NCBI RefSeq assembly: GCF_900104955.1
Contig: NZ_FNSI01000001.1
Location: forward strand, 3,072,001-3,136,000
Direction of reading: 5' to 3'
DNA length: 64,000 nt
Source: Beijerinckia sp. 28-YEA-48
GTDB lineage: Bacteria > Pseudomonadota > Alphaproteobacteria > Rhizobiales > Beijerinckiaceae
The notes under the pieces are model-generated. The model did not search any database. It was not told where the DNA came from and saw only the letters and a program-made list of their open reading frames with translations. A program made the position numbers and the translations under genes. How positions within the stretch are numbered: the stretch's first letter is position 1; the number at the start of each line of letters is the position of its first letter. Positions 16,807 to 24,982 of the stretch are shown here, piece after piece.

Positions 16807-18129
16807 GTGGCTTGCCCGAAGATTAGCGCTTTGTTGAAGGCCTGTTGTATCGCGGGCGCACTTCTCGCCACTGGGCCAGCCCACGGGCAGGACTGGCGCA
16901 AAGCTCTCGAAGAACAAGGCGTCACCCTTGAGCTGAACGAACAGGCCGAAATCTGGACCAACTTTGCCGGTGGCGTCCGTCGCGGCGTTACCTTCAACGG
17001 CCTGCTGACTGGATCGATAGAGCTCGATCTCGCCAAACTGGCGGGTATACCGAACAGTCGTTTCTACGCCAGCATGTTCCAGATTCACGGGCGCCAGCCA
17101 TCACTGGATATGGTCGGCACGTTGCAGCCTGTCAGCAATATCGAAGCGACAGGCGCCACGCGCCTCTATGCGGCCTGGTTCGAGACCTTGCTGTTCAACG
17201 AACGCCTGTCGCTGCGCATTGGCCAACAGGGCGCCAATGAAGAGTTCATGACGTCGAAGTACAGCGGCTTTTTCCTCAATTCGAGCTTTGGCTATCCAGC
17301 GTTGGCGGCGCTTAACCTGCCATCGGGCGGCGCCAACTATCCGCTCGCCACCCCGATGGCGCGCGCCAATTTGAAAGTGACCGAAAATGTTTCGCTGGTC
17401 GGCGCCGTCTTCAACGGCGACCCTGCCGGACCCGGCGATGGCGACCCGCAAAGGCGCGATCGCACCGGCACGTCCTTCCGCGTCCGCGACAATCCACTCT
17501 ACTTTCTCGAATTGTGGATCGATCGGAACCAGGGACTGGCGGACACCGGCCTTCCGGGCACGCTCAAGCTTGGTGTCTGGCATCACACCGGCATTTTCAC
17601 GGGGCAACGCTTCGACGCTCAAGGCGGCCTTCTGGCCGTGACCGGCGCTGCACCCACCGTTCATCACGGCAACACCGCCTTTTATGCCCTCTTCGACCAG
17701 ATGGTGTGGCGCCGGCCAGGAACGTCGGATCAAGGCCTCGGCATTTATGCCCTGATCATGCGCGCCCCCAGCGACCGCAATCTGTCGGACCTCTATGCCG
17801 AATGGGGCGCCAGCATCAAAGGCCCCTTCGAAAGCCGCCCCGACGACCAATTTGGGCTCGGCTTCAGCCTGTTGAAAACCGGTCGCAGCCTGCGTTCGTT
17901 CTACAATGATGGTTTTGCCGGCGGGATGGGACAGGTACCGATCAAGCCGTATGAACTGTCGGTGGAATTGTCCTACCGCTATGTCCATTCGGACATGCTG
18001 ACCGTGCAGCCATCCCTCCAATATACGCGCAATCCGGCCGCCCGCTTGCCGTTGCCAGCCACCTATGACCAGCAACGCAACCTCCGCGACGCCTGGACGT
18101 TCGGTTTACGAACGACTCTGACATTTTGA
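16807..18129 (+). CDS. Carbohydrate porin, OprB family
   Basis: 440 residues from a GTG at 16807. The signal peptide (ALLKACCIAGALLATGPAHGQ) is followed by the OprB pattern: ELNEQAEIWTNFAGGVRRG, LDLAKLAGIPNSRFYASMFQIHG, ATRLYAAWFETLLFNERLSLRIG, and a C-terminal strand ending in FGLRTTLTF with terminal aromatic residue for outer membrane insertion. OprB forms a 16-strand barrel for sugar uptake; some family members occur beside efflux genes. It shares a 204-bp divergent promoter region with the NodT gene. Whether it belongs functionally with the RND genes is unknown. Confidence 0.88.
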   Translation: MACPKISALLKACCIAGALLATGPAHGQDWRKALEEQGVTLELNEQAEIWTNFAGGVRRGVTFNGLLTGSIELDLAKLAGIPNSRFYASMFQIHGRQPSLDMVGTLQPVSNIEATGATRLYAAWFETLLFNERLSLRIGQQGANEEFMTSKYSGFFLNSSFGYPALAALNLPSGGANYPLATPMARANLKVTENVSLVGAVFNGDPAGPGDGDPQRRDRTGTSFRVRDNPLYFLELWIDRNQGLADTGLPGTLKLGVWHHTGIFTGQRFDAQGGLLAVTGAAPTVHHGNTAFYALFDQMVWRRPGTSDQGLGIYALIMRAPSDRNLSDLYAEWGASIKGPFESRPDDQFGLGFSLLKTGRSLRSFYNDGFAGGMGQVPIKPYELSVELSYRYVHSDMLTVQPSLQYTRNPAARLPLPATYDQQRNLRDAWTFGLRTTLTF

Positions 18130-18148
18130 GTGTCTTTGTCAGCACAGC

Positions 18149-18212
18149 GTAAGCATTATGTCAGTGAAGAGTAAGCCTATGTAAGCTGCGTGTAAGCTAG
18201 GTGTAAGCTGTG
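18149..18212 (+). promoter_or_regulatory. Phased 11-bp direct repeats, candidate OmpR/PhoB-type regulator site
   Basis: GTAAGC occurs at 18149, 18171, 18181, 18192 and 18203. The last three units are TGTAAGCTGCG, TGTAAGCTAGG and TGTAAGCTGTG, contiguous 11-mers from 18180 to 18212. The unit between 18149 and 18171 is filled by GTCAGTG in phase. An 11-bp direct-repeat period is the hallmark of OmpR/PhoB-class response regulators. The array lies 124 bp before the metal-type RND adaptor start. No such regulator is in the window. Confidence 0.55.
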
Positions 18213-18335
18213 AGCCCTAAGACGCTGGCAGCGCCCCCGGAATGAAACGGTCCTTAATCTGTTGATACCCGTTGGCGGACCGCCATACGGCCGCCGCCCA
18301 TACAGAGTATGGTGTGGCTGGAGGGGAATTCGGCA

Positions 18336-19598
18336 ATGAATGGTTCAGACGCTCCCGGGCACGGTTCGCCGACAGCCCGCCGGCCGATGCCCAAGGGACT
18401 CGCGGCAGGGGTGATCGTCGTCGCCTTGATCGGTGCTGCCGGTTGGTATTGGCGCCCGCTCGCCAATTCCGCGCCCCCCGTGGGTAACGCGCGGCCGCTG
18501 GCCGCAGCGAAATCCGGCCTGAAGCTCTCCGCCGAACAACTGGCCACGGTGACGATCGAAACCGTCGGCGAGGAACGGTTCGCCGCCGAGACCACCACCG
18601 AGGGCAAGATCACCGTCGACGAAGAGCGGGTCACACCCGTGTTCTCGCAATTCGCCGGGCGGGTGACGAAAATCTTCGCGCGCCCTGGACAGCAGGTGAA
18701 GCAGGGCGAGCCGCTCTTCACGCTGGAAGCCGTCGACGTCATTCAGAGTGAAAACGACCTGATGGCCGCGGTCAGCACGCTCAACAAAGCCCGGTCCAGC
18801 CTGCGGCTGACGCAAATGGCGGAAAAACGGTTGCGCGATCTCGCGGCCGCCAACGCCATCGCCATGCGCGAACTGCAACAGGCGCAGAATGATCTCAACG
18901 GCGCACAGAACGACGTGCGCTCCGCCGAAATCGCCCTTGAGGCCGTGCGCAATCGCCTGCGCATCATGGGCAAGAGCGACGCGGAAATCGCCAATTTCGA
19001 ACAGACCGGCAAGATCAGCACCGAAACCATGGTCACCTCGCCGATCGATGGCATCATCATTCAGCGCAAGGTCGGACCTGGTCAGTTCCTCTCGACATCG
19101 GCAACCGATCCCGCCTTTATCCTCGGCGATCTGTCGAAAGTCTGGCTGGTCGCCAGCGTGCGTGAATCCGACGTGGCGCAAGTTTTCCCCGGCCAAAAGC
19201 TGGAATTTCGCGTCGTCGCCTATCCTGACCGCGTGTTTCACGGCGAGATCGCGCTGATCGGTTCGTCCATCGATCCGAGCAGCCGCCGCATTCCCGTGCG
19301 CGCCAACATCGACAATGCCGAAGGCCTGCTGCGGCCGGAAATGTTCACCAGTGTGCGGCTGATCGGGCGCAGCGAAGGCGCCTCGCCGAGCGTGCCGCGT
19401 GAAGCGCTGATTTATGAAGGCGACAAGACGCGTGTCTGGGTGGTCAACAGCAACGACAGGCTCGAACTGCGGCAGATCCAGCCGGGTTTCGTCTCGGGCA
19501 ATCGCATCCAGATCGTCAAAGGACTCAAGAGTGGTGAGCGTATCGTCACGCGCGGCGCCCTCTTTATCGACAGGGCGGCAACGCTGGCGGGGAGCTGA
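18336..19598 (+). CDS. RND efflux periplasmic adaptor, CzcB/CusB-like
   Basis: 420 residues from the ATG at 18336, preceded by GGAGGGG. An N-terminal membrane anchor (LAAGVIVVALIGAAGWYW) is followed by a beta-barrel/lipoyl start (GRVTKIFARPGQQVKQGEPLFTLE), a helical hairpin (residues ~145-215) and the second lipoyl half with SPIDGIIIQRKVGPGQF. The C-terminal region has RGALFIDRAATL, usual in heavy-metal-efflux adaptors. It would bridge the inner-membrane pump (next gene, 36 bp downstream) to an outer membrane channel. No His/Met-rich metal-binding N-terminus was seen, so metal specificity is not evident. Confidence 0.9.
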   Translation: MNGSDAPGHGSPTARRPMPKGLAAGVIVVALIGAAGWYWRPLANSAPPVGNARPLAAAKSGLKLSAEQLATVTIETVGEERFAAETTTEGKITVDEERVTPVFSQFAGRVTKIFARPGQQVKQGEPLFTLEAVDVIQSENDLMAAVSTLNKARSSLRLTQMAEKRLRDLAAANAIAMRELQQAQNDLNGAQNDVRSAEIALEAVRNRLRIMGKSDAEIANFEQTGKISTETMVTSPIDGIIIQRKVGPGQFLSTSATDPAFILGDLSKVWLVASVRESDVAQVFPGQKLEFRVVAYPDRVFHGEIALIGSSIDPSSRRIPVRANIDNAEGLLRPEMFTSVRLIGRSEGASPSVPREALIYEGDKTRVWVVNSNDRLELRQIQPGFVSGNRIQIVKGLKSGERIVTRGALFIDRAATLAGS

Positions 19599-19634
19599 CA
19601 TGCGCGAACGCGGCTCCGACCGGCTTAAACTGAT

Positions 19635-22600
19635 ATGAACAGCGTCGTTTCCTTCGCGCTGCGCCAGCGCACCATCGTCCTGTTGATGTTCATCACGTTG
19701 ATGATCGGCGGCCTGCTGGCTTTCCGACAACTCAACATCGAAGCCTATCCCGACCCGACACCGCCTTCCGTCGAAGTTGTCACCCAGGTCGCCGGCCTGT
19801 CGGCCGAAGAGGTCGAGCGCTACATCACGATCCCCGTCGAGGTGGCGACGTCTGGCCTTCCCAACCTGAAAACCGTGCGCAGTATTTCGCTCTACGGATT
19901 GTCGTCGGTGAAATTGCAGTTCACCTTCGACTTCACCTATCGCGAAGCCGAACAGCAGGTGCTCAACCGGCTGGCGCAATTGCAGTCGCTGCCCAATGGC
20001 GCCCAGCCCGGCATTTCGCCGGTGAGCCCAATCGGCGAAATCTACCGCTATCGCCTGGTTGGCCCGCCGGGCTACAGCGTGATGGATCTCAAGACCTTGA
20101 ACGACTGGGTCTTGAAGCGCCGCTTCCGCGCCGTGCCCGGCGTGATCGACGTGACGAGCTGGGGCGGCAAGACCAAAACCTATGAGATCAAGGTCGATCT
20201 CGACCGCCTGGTCGCCTATGGCCTCACCCTGCCCCAGGTCGTGCAAAGCCTGAACAATTCCAACCTCAATGTCGGCGGCAACACGGTCAATATCGGCAGC
20301 CAATCGGCGGTGGTGCGCGGCGTCGGCCTGATCCGCTCAGCCAACGACATCGAAGCGACCATGCTGACGCAGGTCAACGGTTCACCGGTGCTGGTACGCG
20401 ATGTCGCGAGCGTCGAAGTCGGCTTCCAGCCCCGGCTCGGGATCGCCGGCCTGCTTGATGACGACGATGTCGTCCAAGGCATTGTGCTGATGCGCCGTGG
20501 CGAAAGAAGTATGCCGGTGCTCAATGCCGTTCACGACGAAGTGCAGCGGATCGAGCGGGAGAATGTTCTGCCGCCGGGCGTCAAGATCGAACGTATTTAC
20601 GATCGCGAAGAACTGATCAATACGACCACCCACACGGTGCTGCACAATATGGTGATCGGCATTTTGCTGATCGTGCTCATCCAGTGGCTGTTCCTGGGCG
20701 ATCTGCGCAGCGCGCTGATCATTGCCACGACGATTCCGTTCGCTTTGTTCTTTGCCATCGCGCTGATGGTGGCGCGCGGCGAATCCGCCAATCTGCTTTC
20801 GGTCGGCGCCATCGATTTCGGATTAATCGTCGATGCCACGGTCATCATGGTGGAGGCGATCTACCGAAGGCTCTCCCATGGCGCCGAGCAAGGCGACGAT
20901 CCTGCCGATACGATGGCCTATACAGGACTTACGGGCCGCCTGAAGGAAATCGCCGCTGCCGCCGCAGGCGTCAATCGTTCGATCTTCTTTGCCGCCTGTA
21001 TCATCGTCGCGGCTTTCATTCCGCTGTTCACCATGAGCGGCGTCGAAGGGCATATCTTCGGGCCGATGGCCAAGACCTATGCCTATGCGCTGGCCGGCGG
21101 CCTGCTCGCAACCTTCACGGTGACGCCGGCGCTTGCCGCCTTCATTCTGCCGAAACAGGTCAAGGAGACGGAAACACCGCTCGTGCGCTTCCTGACGCGC
21201 GTTTACGAGCCAACTCTGGTGGTGATCCTGCGCATGCGCGGCGCCGTCATCGTCGCGGCGCTGGTCATCGTCGCGACGACGTTCATCGTCGTGCGCATGC
21301 TCGGCCTCGAATTCCTGCCCAAGCTCGAAGAAGGCAATATGTGGATCCGCGCCACGCTGCCGACAACGATCTCGCTTGAGGAAGGCAATCAATACGTCAA
21401 CCGCATGCGCCAGACGATTTCCGAACTACCGGAATTCCAGACCGTGCTGTCGCAGCATGGCCGGCCAGACGATGGCACCGATGCCACCGGCTTCTTCAAC
21501 GCGGAATTCTTCGCGCCGCTGCGGCCGGTCTCGCAATGGCGTCCCGGTGTCACCAAGGATTCCTTGACCGACGAAGTTCTCGCCAAATTGCAGGGAAAAT
21601 TCCCCGGCGTCGAATTCAACTTCTCGCAATATCTGCAAGACAACGTCGCCGAAGCGGTGTCGGGCGTGAAGGGCGAGAACTCGATCAAGATCTACGGCGG
21701 CGATCTCAACACGCTGGCGGATTTGGCGCAGAAGATCAAAACGACGCTCAGCACGGTGCAGGGCATCGAGGATCTCGCGGTGTTCGTCTCGCTCGGCCAG
21801 CCCACGGTGCAGATCGAAGTCGATCGCGCCAAGGCGGCACGTTACGGCCTGGCGCCGGGCGACATCAACACGGCAGTGCAGATCGCCATCGGCGGTCAAG
21901 CAGCTGGCGATTTGTTCGAAGCGGGCGGCGACCGTCACTTCCCCATCGTCGTGCGGCTGGCGCCGCGCTTCCGCCAAAGCATCGAGGCGATCAACAATCT
22001 GCGCATCGGCGTGAACACGCCTGCCGGCACTGTGACCCAGATCCCACTGAGCGAAGTGGCGAAAGTCTCGCTGACATCGGGCGCCGCCTATATCTATCGC
22101 GAACAGCAGACACGCTACCTGCCGGTGAAATTCAGCGTGCGCGACCGCGATCTCGGCAGCACAATTCTCGAAGCGCAGCAGCGCATCGCCAAGGAAGTGG
22201 TGCTGCCGCCAGGCTACAGGCTCGAATGGGTCGGTGAATTCGGCAATCTGCAGGACGCGATCGCACGGCTTGCCGTGGTGGTACCGCTCAGCCTGTTGTT
22301 GATGGCGGCCCTGCTCTATTTCAACTTCGGTTCGTTGACTGACACCGTGCTGGCGCTCACCGTCATTCCGCTGGCGCTGGTCGGCGGCGTCGCCGCCCTG
22401 GCGATCACCGGAACGCCATTCAGCGTGTCGGCGGCCATCGGCTTCATCGCCTTGTTCGGCATCGCGGTGATGGACGGCATTCTCGTCATCACCCATTTCA
22501 ACCATCTCATGGCGCAAGGCTATGAACGGCTGAATGCGATCCGCGAGACCTGCCACACGCAGATGCGCCCGGTGGTGATGACCTGTATCGTCGCCGGCGT

Positions 22601-22820
22601 CGGCCTGCTGCCCGCCGCCTGGTCGCACGGCGTCGGATCTCAGGTGCAAAAACCGCTGGCGCTCGTCGTCGTCGGCGGCATGACCTTGGCGCCCATCCTG
22701 ATCCTCTTCATCCTGCCGGTGCTGATCTACTCCTTCTCGCGGCGCGGTCAGGCCCGCCAGACCGGCAATGAGCCGGCGAGCCCGCACAGCCCGCTGGGCG
22801 CGCCCACGCCAGGCGAATAG
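19635..22820 (+). CDS. RND efflux permease, heavy-metal (CzcA/CusA, HME) type
   Basis: 1061 residues, twelve membrane helices with two large periplasmic loops, the standard RND layout. HME-type hallmarks are the start MNSVVSFALRQRTIVLLMF, IEAYPDPTPPSVEVVTQ, and helix 4 with DFGLIVDATVIMVEAIYRRL. The Asp-x5-Asp-x6-Glu pattern there resembles HME1 (Zn/Co/Ni) members, though the usual Asn after Glu is replaced by Ala. It exports cations or other substrates from cytoplasm/periplasm, powered by protons. It is the second gene of an operon with the adaptor. The export channel is not encoded in the operon; the NodT gene at 15061 is the nearest candidate. Confidence 0.9.
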   Translation: MNSVVSFALRQRTIVLLMFITLMIGGLLAFRQLNIEAYPDPTPPSVEVVTQVAGLSAEEVERYITIPVEVATSGLPNLKTVRSISLYGLSSVKLQFTFDFTYREAEQQVLNRLAQLQSLPNGAQPGISPVSPIGEIYRYRLVGPPGYSVMDLKTLNDWVLKRRFRAVPGVIDVTSWGGKTKTYEIKVDLDRLVAYGLTLPQVVQSLNNSNLNVGGNTVNIGSQSAVVRGVGLIRSANDIEATMLTQVNGSPVLVRDVASVEVGFQPRLGIAGLLDDDDVVQGIVLMRRGERSMPVLNAVHDEVQRIERENVLPPGVKIERIYDREELINTTTHTVLHNMVIGILLIVLIQWLFLGDLRSALIIATTIPFALFFAIALMVARGESANLLSVGAIDFGLIVDATVIMVEAIYRRLSHGAEQGDDPADTMAYTGLTGRLKEIAAAAAGVNRSIFFAACIIVAAFIPLFTMSGVEGHIFGPMAKTYAYALAGGLLATFTVTPALAAFILPKQVKETETPLVRFLTRVYEPTLVVILRMRGAVIVAALVIVATTFIVVRMLGLEFLPKLEEGNMWIRATLPTTISLEEGNQYVNRMRQTISELPEFQTVLSQHGRPDDGTDATGFFNAEFFAPLRPVSQWRPGVTKDSLTDEVLAKLQGKFPGVEFNFSQYLQDNVAEAVSGVKGENSIKIYGGDLNTLADLAQKIKTTLSTVQGIEDLAVFVSLGQPTVQIEVDRAKAARYGLAPGDINTAVQIAIGGQAAGDLFEAGGDRHFPIVVRLAPRFRQSIEAINNLRIGVNTPAGTVTQIPLSEVAKVSLTSGAAYIYREQQTRYLPVKFSVRDRDLGSTILEAQQRIAKEVVLPPGYRLEWVGEFGNLQDAIARLAVVVPLSLLLMAALLYFNFGSLTDTVLALTVIPLALVGGVAALAITGTPFSVSAAIGFIALFGIAVMDGILVITHFNHLMAQGYERLNAIRETCHTQMRPVVMTCIVAGVGLLPAAWSHGVGSQVQKPLALVVVGGMTLAPILILFILPVLIYSFSRRGQARQTGNEPASPHSPLGAPTPGE

Positions 22821-22854
22821 TTCAAAAGAGCGGATTGATCTTTGGCGCGGCGCC

Positions 22855-23508
22855 TTACGGCCCCGCGCCCTTGAGGAAGATCGCCACGGCCTGCGCGATG
22901 CGCTGGCGCAGCTCATCCGACGACAGGGCTTCGTCGCGGCCAAGCAATAGTTTCTTGAAATGAATGGTACCGACCGTCATGCCAAACAGCATGTCGGCGG
23001 CCTCGCCTGGGTCAAAGACGGCGAGACGTCCTTCCTTGACCTGACGGGCCACCCAACGCGAGAGGATGCCACGCCCCCGCTTCTCGGCTTCGCTGAAGAG
23101 ATTTTGCGACCGTTCCGGGTCCCGCATGTGCTCGGCGAAGACCACCCGTTGGATCGCGATCTGCTTGGGCGACATGATGTGTTGCGTGAGCTTGGTGAGA
23201 TAATCCACCAGCTCCTCGTCGGGCGCATCGGTATCGTCGAGGCTGGTCGGCAGCCCGACACGACTGAGGTCGAGGAGTTCGTCGAACAGGGCCTGTTTAT
23301 TGCCAAACAGTTCGTAGACGGTCCGTTTCGACATGCCGGCGCGACGGGCGATGTCATCCATATTGGCAGCGGCGAAGCCAACCTCGAGAAAAACGCTCTC
23401 AGCGGCTTCGAAGATTTTCTCGCGGCGCTCGTCGGTGGACACGCTCACCGGCCGGCCGCGTCTGCGCCGTTCGGTCTCGCTCGTGTCCGACGCCGGTCGC
23501 TGCTCCAT
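22855..23508 (-). CDS. TetR/AcrR family repressor of the adjacent RND operon
   Basis: 217 residues. The TetR_N helix-turn-helix is at about residues 28-75: REKIFEAAESVFLEVGFAAANMDDIARRAGMSKRTVYELFGNK. A basic arm (ERRRRGRPVSV) precedes it. The C-terminal domain resembles the AefR-like ligand-binding type. It is the last gene of the minus-strand acrA-acrB-omf operon, 24 bp after the channel gene, so it probably represses its own operon at the palindrome 29401-29434 and responds to a toxic effluxed compound (inference). It is convergent with the CzcA-like gene. Confidence 0.92.
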   Translation of the reverse strand: MEQRPASDTSETERRRRGRPVSVSTDERREKIFEAAESVFLEVGFAAANMDDIARRAGMSKRTVYELFGNKQALFDELLDLSRVGLPTSLDDTDAPDEELVDYLTKLTQHIMSPKQIAIQRVVFAEHMRDPERSQNLFSEAEKRGRGILSRWVARQVKEGRLAVFDPGEAADMLFGMTVGTIHFKKLLLGRDEALSSDELRQRIAQAVAIFLKGAGP

Positions 23509-23532
23509 GATGCGCTGCCATCCCCACCCTGC

Positions 23533-24981
23533 TCATAGACCGGCCACCTTGCTCACCGAGCCAGGCGTCCAGCCTCCGCCGAGCACTTTATACAAAGTAG
23601 CGGCATTGGTCATGCGCGACAGACGCAGGGTAATGAGATTCTGCTGCGCCGCGTAGAGCGATTGCTGTGATTGCAGGACGGAGAGGTAATTGTCGATACC
23701 TTCGCGAAAGCGCGTCAGGGAGAGATCGTAGCTGCGCTGACAGGCGCCGACCAACGCGGTCTGCGAGGCCACACGCGGCCCGATCGTGCCCCTTGTGGCG
23801 AGCGCGTCGGCGACCTCCCGGAAGGCCGACTGGACGGCCTTTTCATATTGGGCCACGGAAATGTCGCGATCGGCCTCGGCGCCGCGCAAATTGGCGAGGT
23901 TCTGGCCGCCATCGAAGATCGGCAGATTGATGTTGGGCGAGAACACCCAGGCGCCGCTGCCAGCCTTGAACAAACGGCTGAGGGCTTGGCTGGTGCCAGT
24001 ATTGGCGGTCAGCGTGATGCTGGGGAAGAAGGCCGCGCGCGCGGCGCCGATATTGGCGTTGGCGCCGATGAGCTTGTGTTCGGCCTCCAGGATGTCAGGG
24101 CGGCGCAACAGCACATCCGAGGGCAGACCGACCGGGATTTGTCTCGACGCGGCAACAGCCGTCAGCGAGGCCGGCATCAGCTCCGACGGCACCGAGGCGC
24201 CCAGATAGAGCGCCAGCGCGTTGACGTCTTGCGCCACCTGGGCGGTGTAGGCGGAGACATCGCCACGCGCGGTCTCGACGCTGGTCTGGGCTTGGGCCAC
24301 GGCGAGGTCGGTCGACGTGCCCGCAGTCAGACTGCGCCGTGTCAAGTCGAGCGCGGACTGCTGGCTTTTCAAGGTGCTCTCGGCCAGGCGCAGGCGATCC
24401 TTGTCGGCGGCGAGCGTCGCATAGGCGCTGGCGACATCCGAAACGAGCGTAAGATAGGTCGAGCGATGCGCCTCGTCGGAAGCGAGATAATTCTCCAACT
24501 GCTGCTGGGACAGGCTCTGCAACCGGCCGAAGAAATCGATCTCGAACGAACTCGCACCGACACCGAAGCTGCCGGAGCGCGAGATCACATTCTGGGTGCC
24601 GCCGCTGACGCCAGGCTGGCGCTGCGCGGTCGTCGAGCCGGACAGATCGATCTGCGGCAGCAGTTGCGCATTCTGCGCCTGATAGGTCGCCCGCGCCTTG
24701 GCGATGTTGAGACCGGCGACCCGCAGATCGCGGTTGTTCTCGATGGCGATGCCGATGAGCTTTCTGAGCTTGGCGTCGGTGAAGAAATCGGCCCAGCCGA
24801 TGTCGGCGGCCGTCGCTCCCGACGCAACCTTGGTGGCACCAGCGAAGGCCGGCCCCTTCGGCCAGACCGAGGGCGAAGCCATGGCCGGTTGCACATAGTT
24901 GGGCGCCAGGGTCTGGCAGCCGGCGAGCGGCACGGCCGCAAGCATCGCGAACGCAGCCGCGCGGATGGATATGGTCAGCAT
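23533..24981 (-). CDS. RND efflux outer membrane lipoprotein channel (NodT family)
   Basis: 482 residues. Signal peptide with clear lipobox (VPLAGC-QTLAPNYVQP). Two OEP repeats: NNRDLRVAGLNIAKARATYQAQ in the first and RRPDILEAEHKLIGANANIGAAR in the second, the latter typical of the NodT/OprM family. It forms the outer membrane exit duct for the AcrAB-like pump. The ATG at 24981 lies one base after the permease stop, so translation is coupled. The C-terminus ends LGGGWTPGSVSKVAGL, usual for the family. Confidence 0.93.
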   Translation of the reverse strand: MLTISIRAAAFAMLAAVPLAGCQTLAPNYVQPAMASPSVWPKGPAFAGATKVASGATAADIGWADFFTDAKLRKLIGIAIENNRDLRVAGLNIAKARATYQAQNAQLLPQIDLSGSTTAQRQPGVSGGTQNVISRSGSFGVGASSFEIDFFGRLQSLSQQQLENYLASDEAHRSTYLTLVSDVASAYATLAADKDRLRLAESTLKSQQSALDLTRRSLTAGTSTDLAVAQAQTSVETARGDVSAYTAQVAQDVNALALYLGASVPSELMPASLTAVAASRQIPVGLPSDVLLRRPDILEAEHKLIGANANIGAARAAFFPSITLTANTGTSQALSRLFKAGSGAWVFSPNINLPIFDGGQNLANLRGAEADRDISVAQYEKAVQSAFREVADALATRGTIGPRVASQTALVGACQRSYDLSLTRFREGIDNYLSVLQSQQSLYAAQQNLITLRLSRMTNAATLYKVLGGGWTPGSVSKVAGL

Positions 24982-24982
24982 G

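Noticed and set aside
16603-17088. N-terminal extension of the NodT channel to 17088
   Set aside because: It overlaps the OprB gene on the other strand and lacks the lipoprotein leader, which starts at 16602.
18345-20303. 652-codon minus-strand frame
   Set aside because: Antisense to the CzcB/CzcA-like genes, with low-complexity composition.
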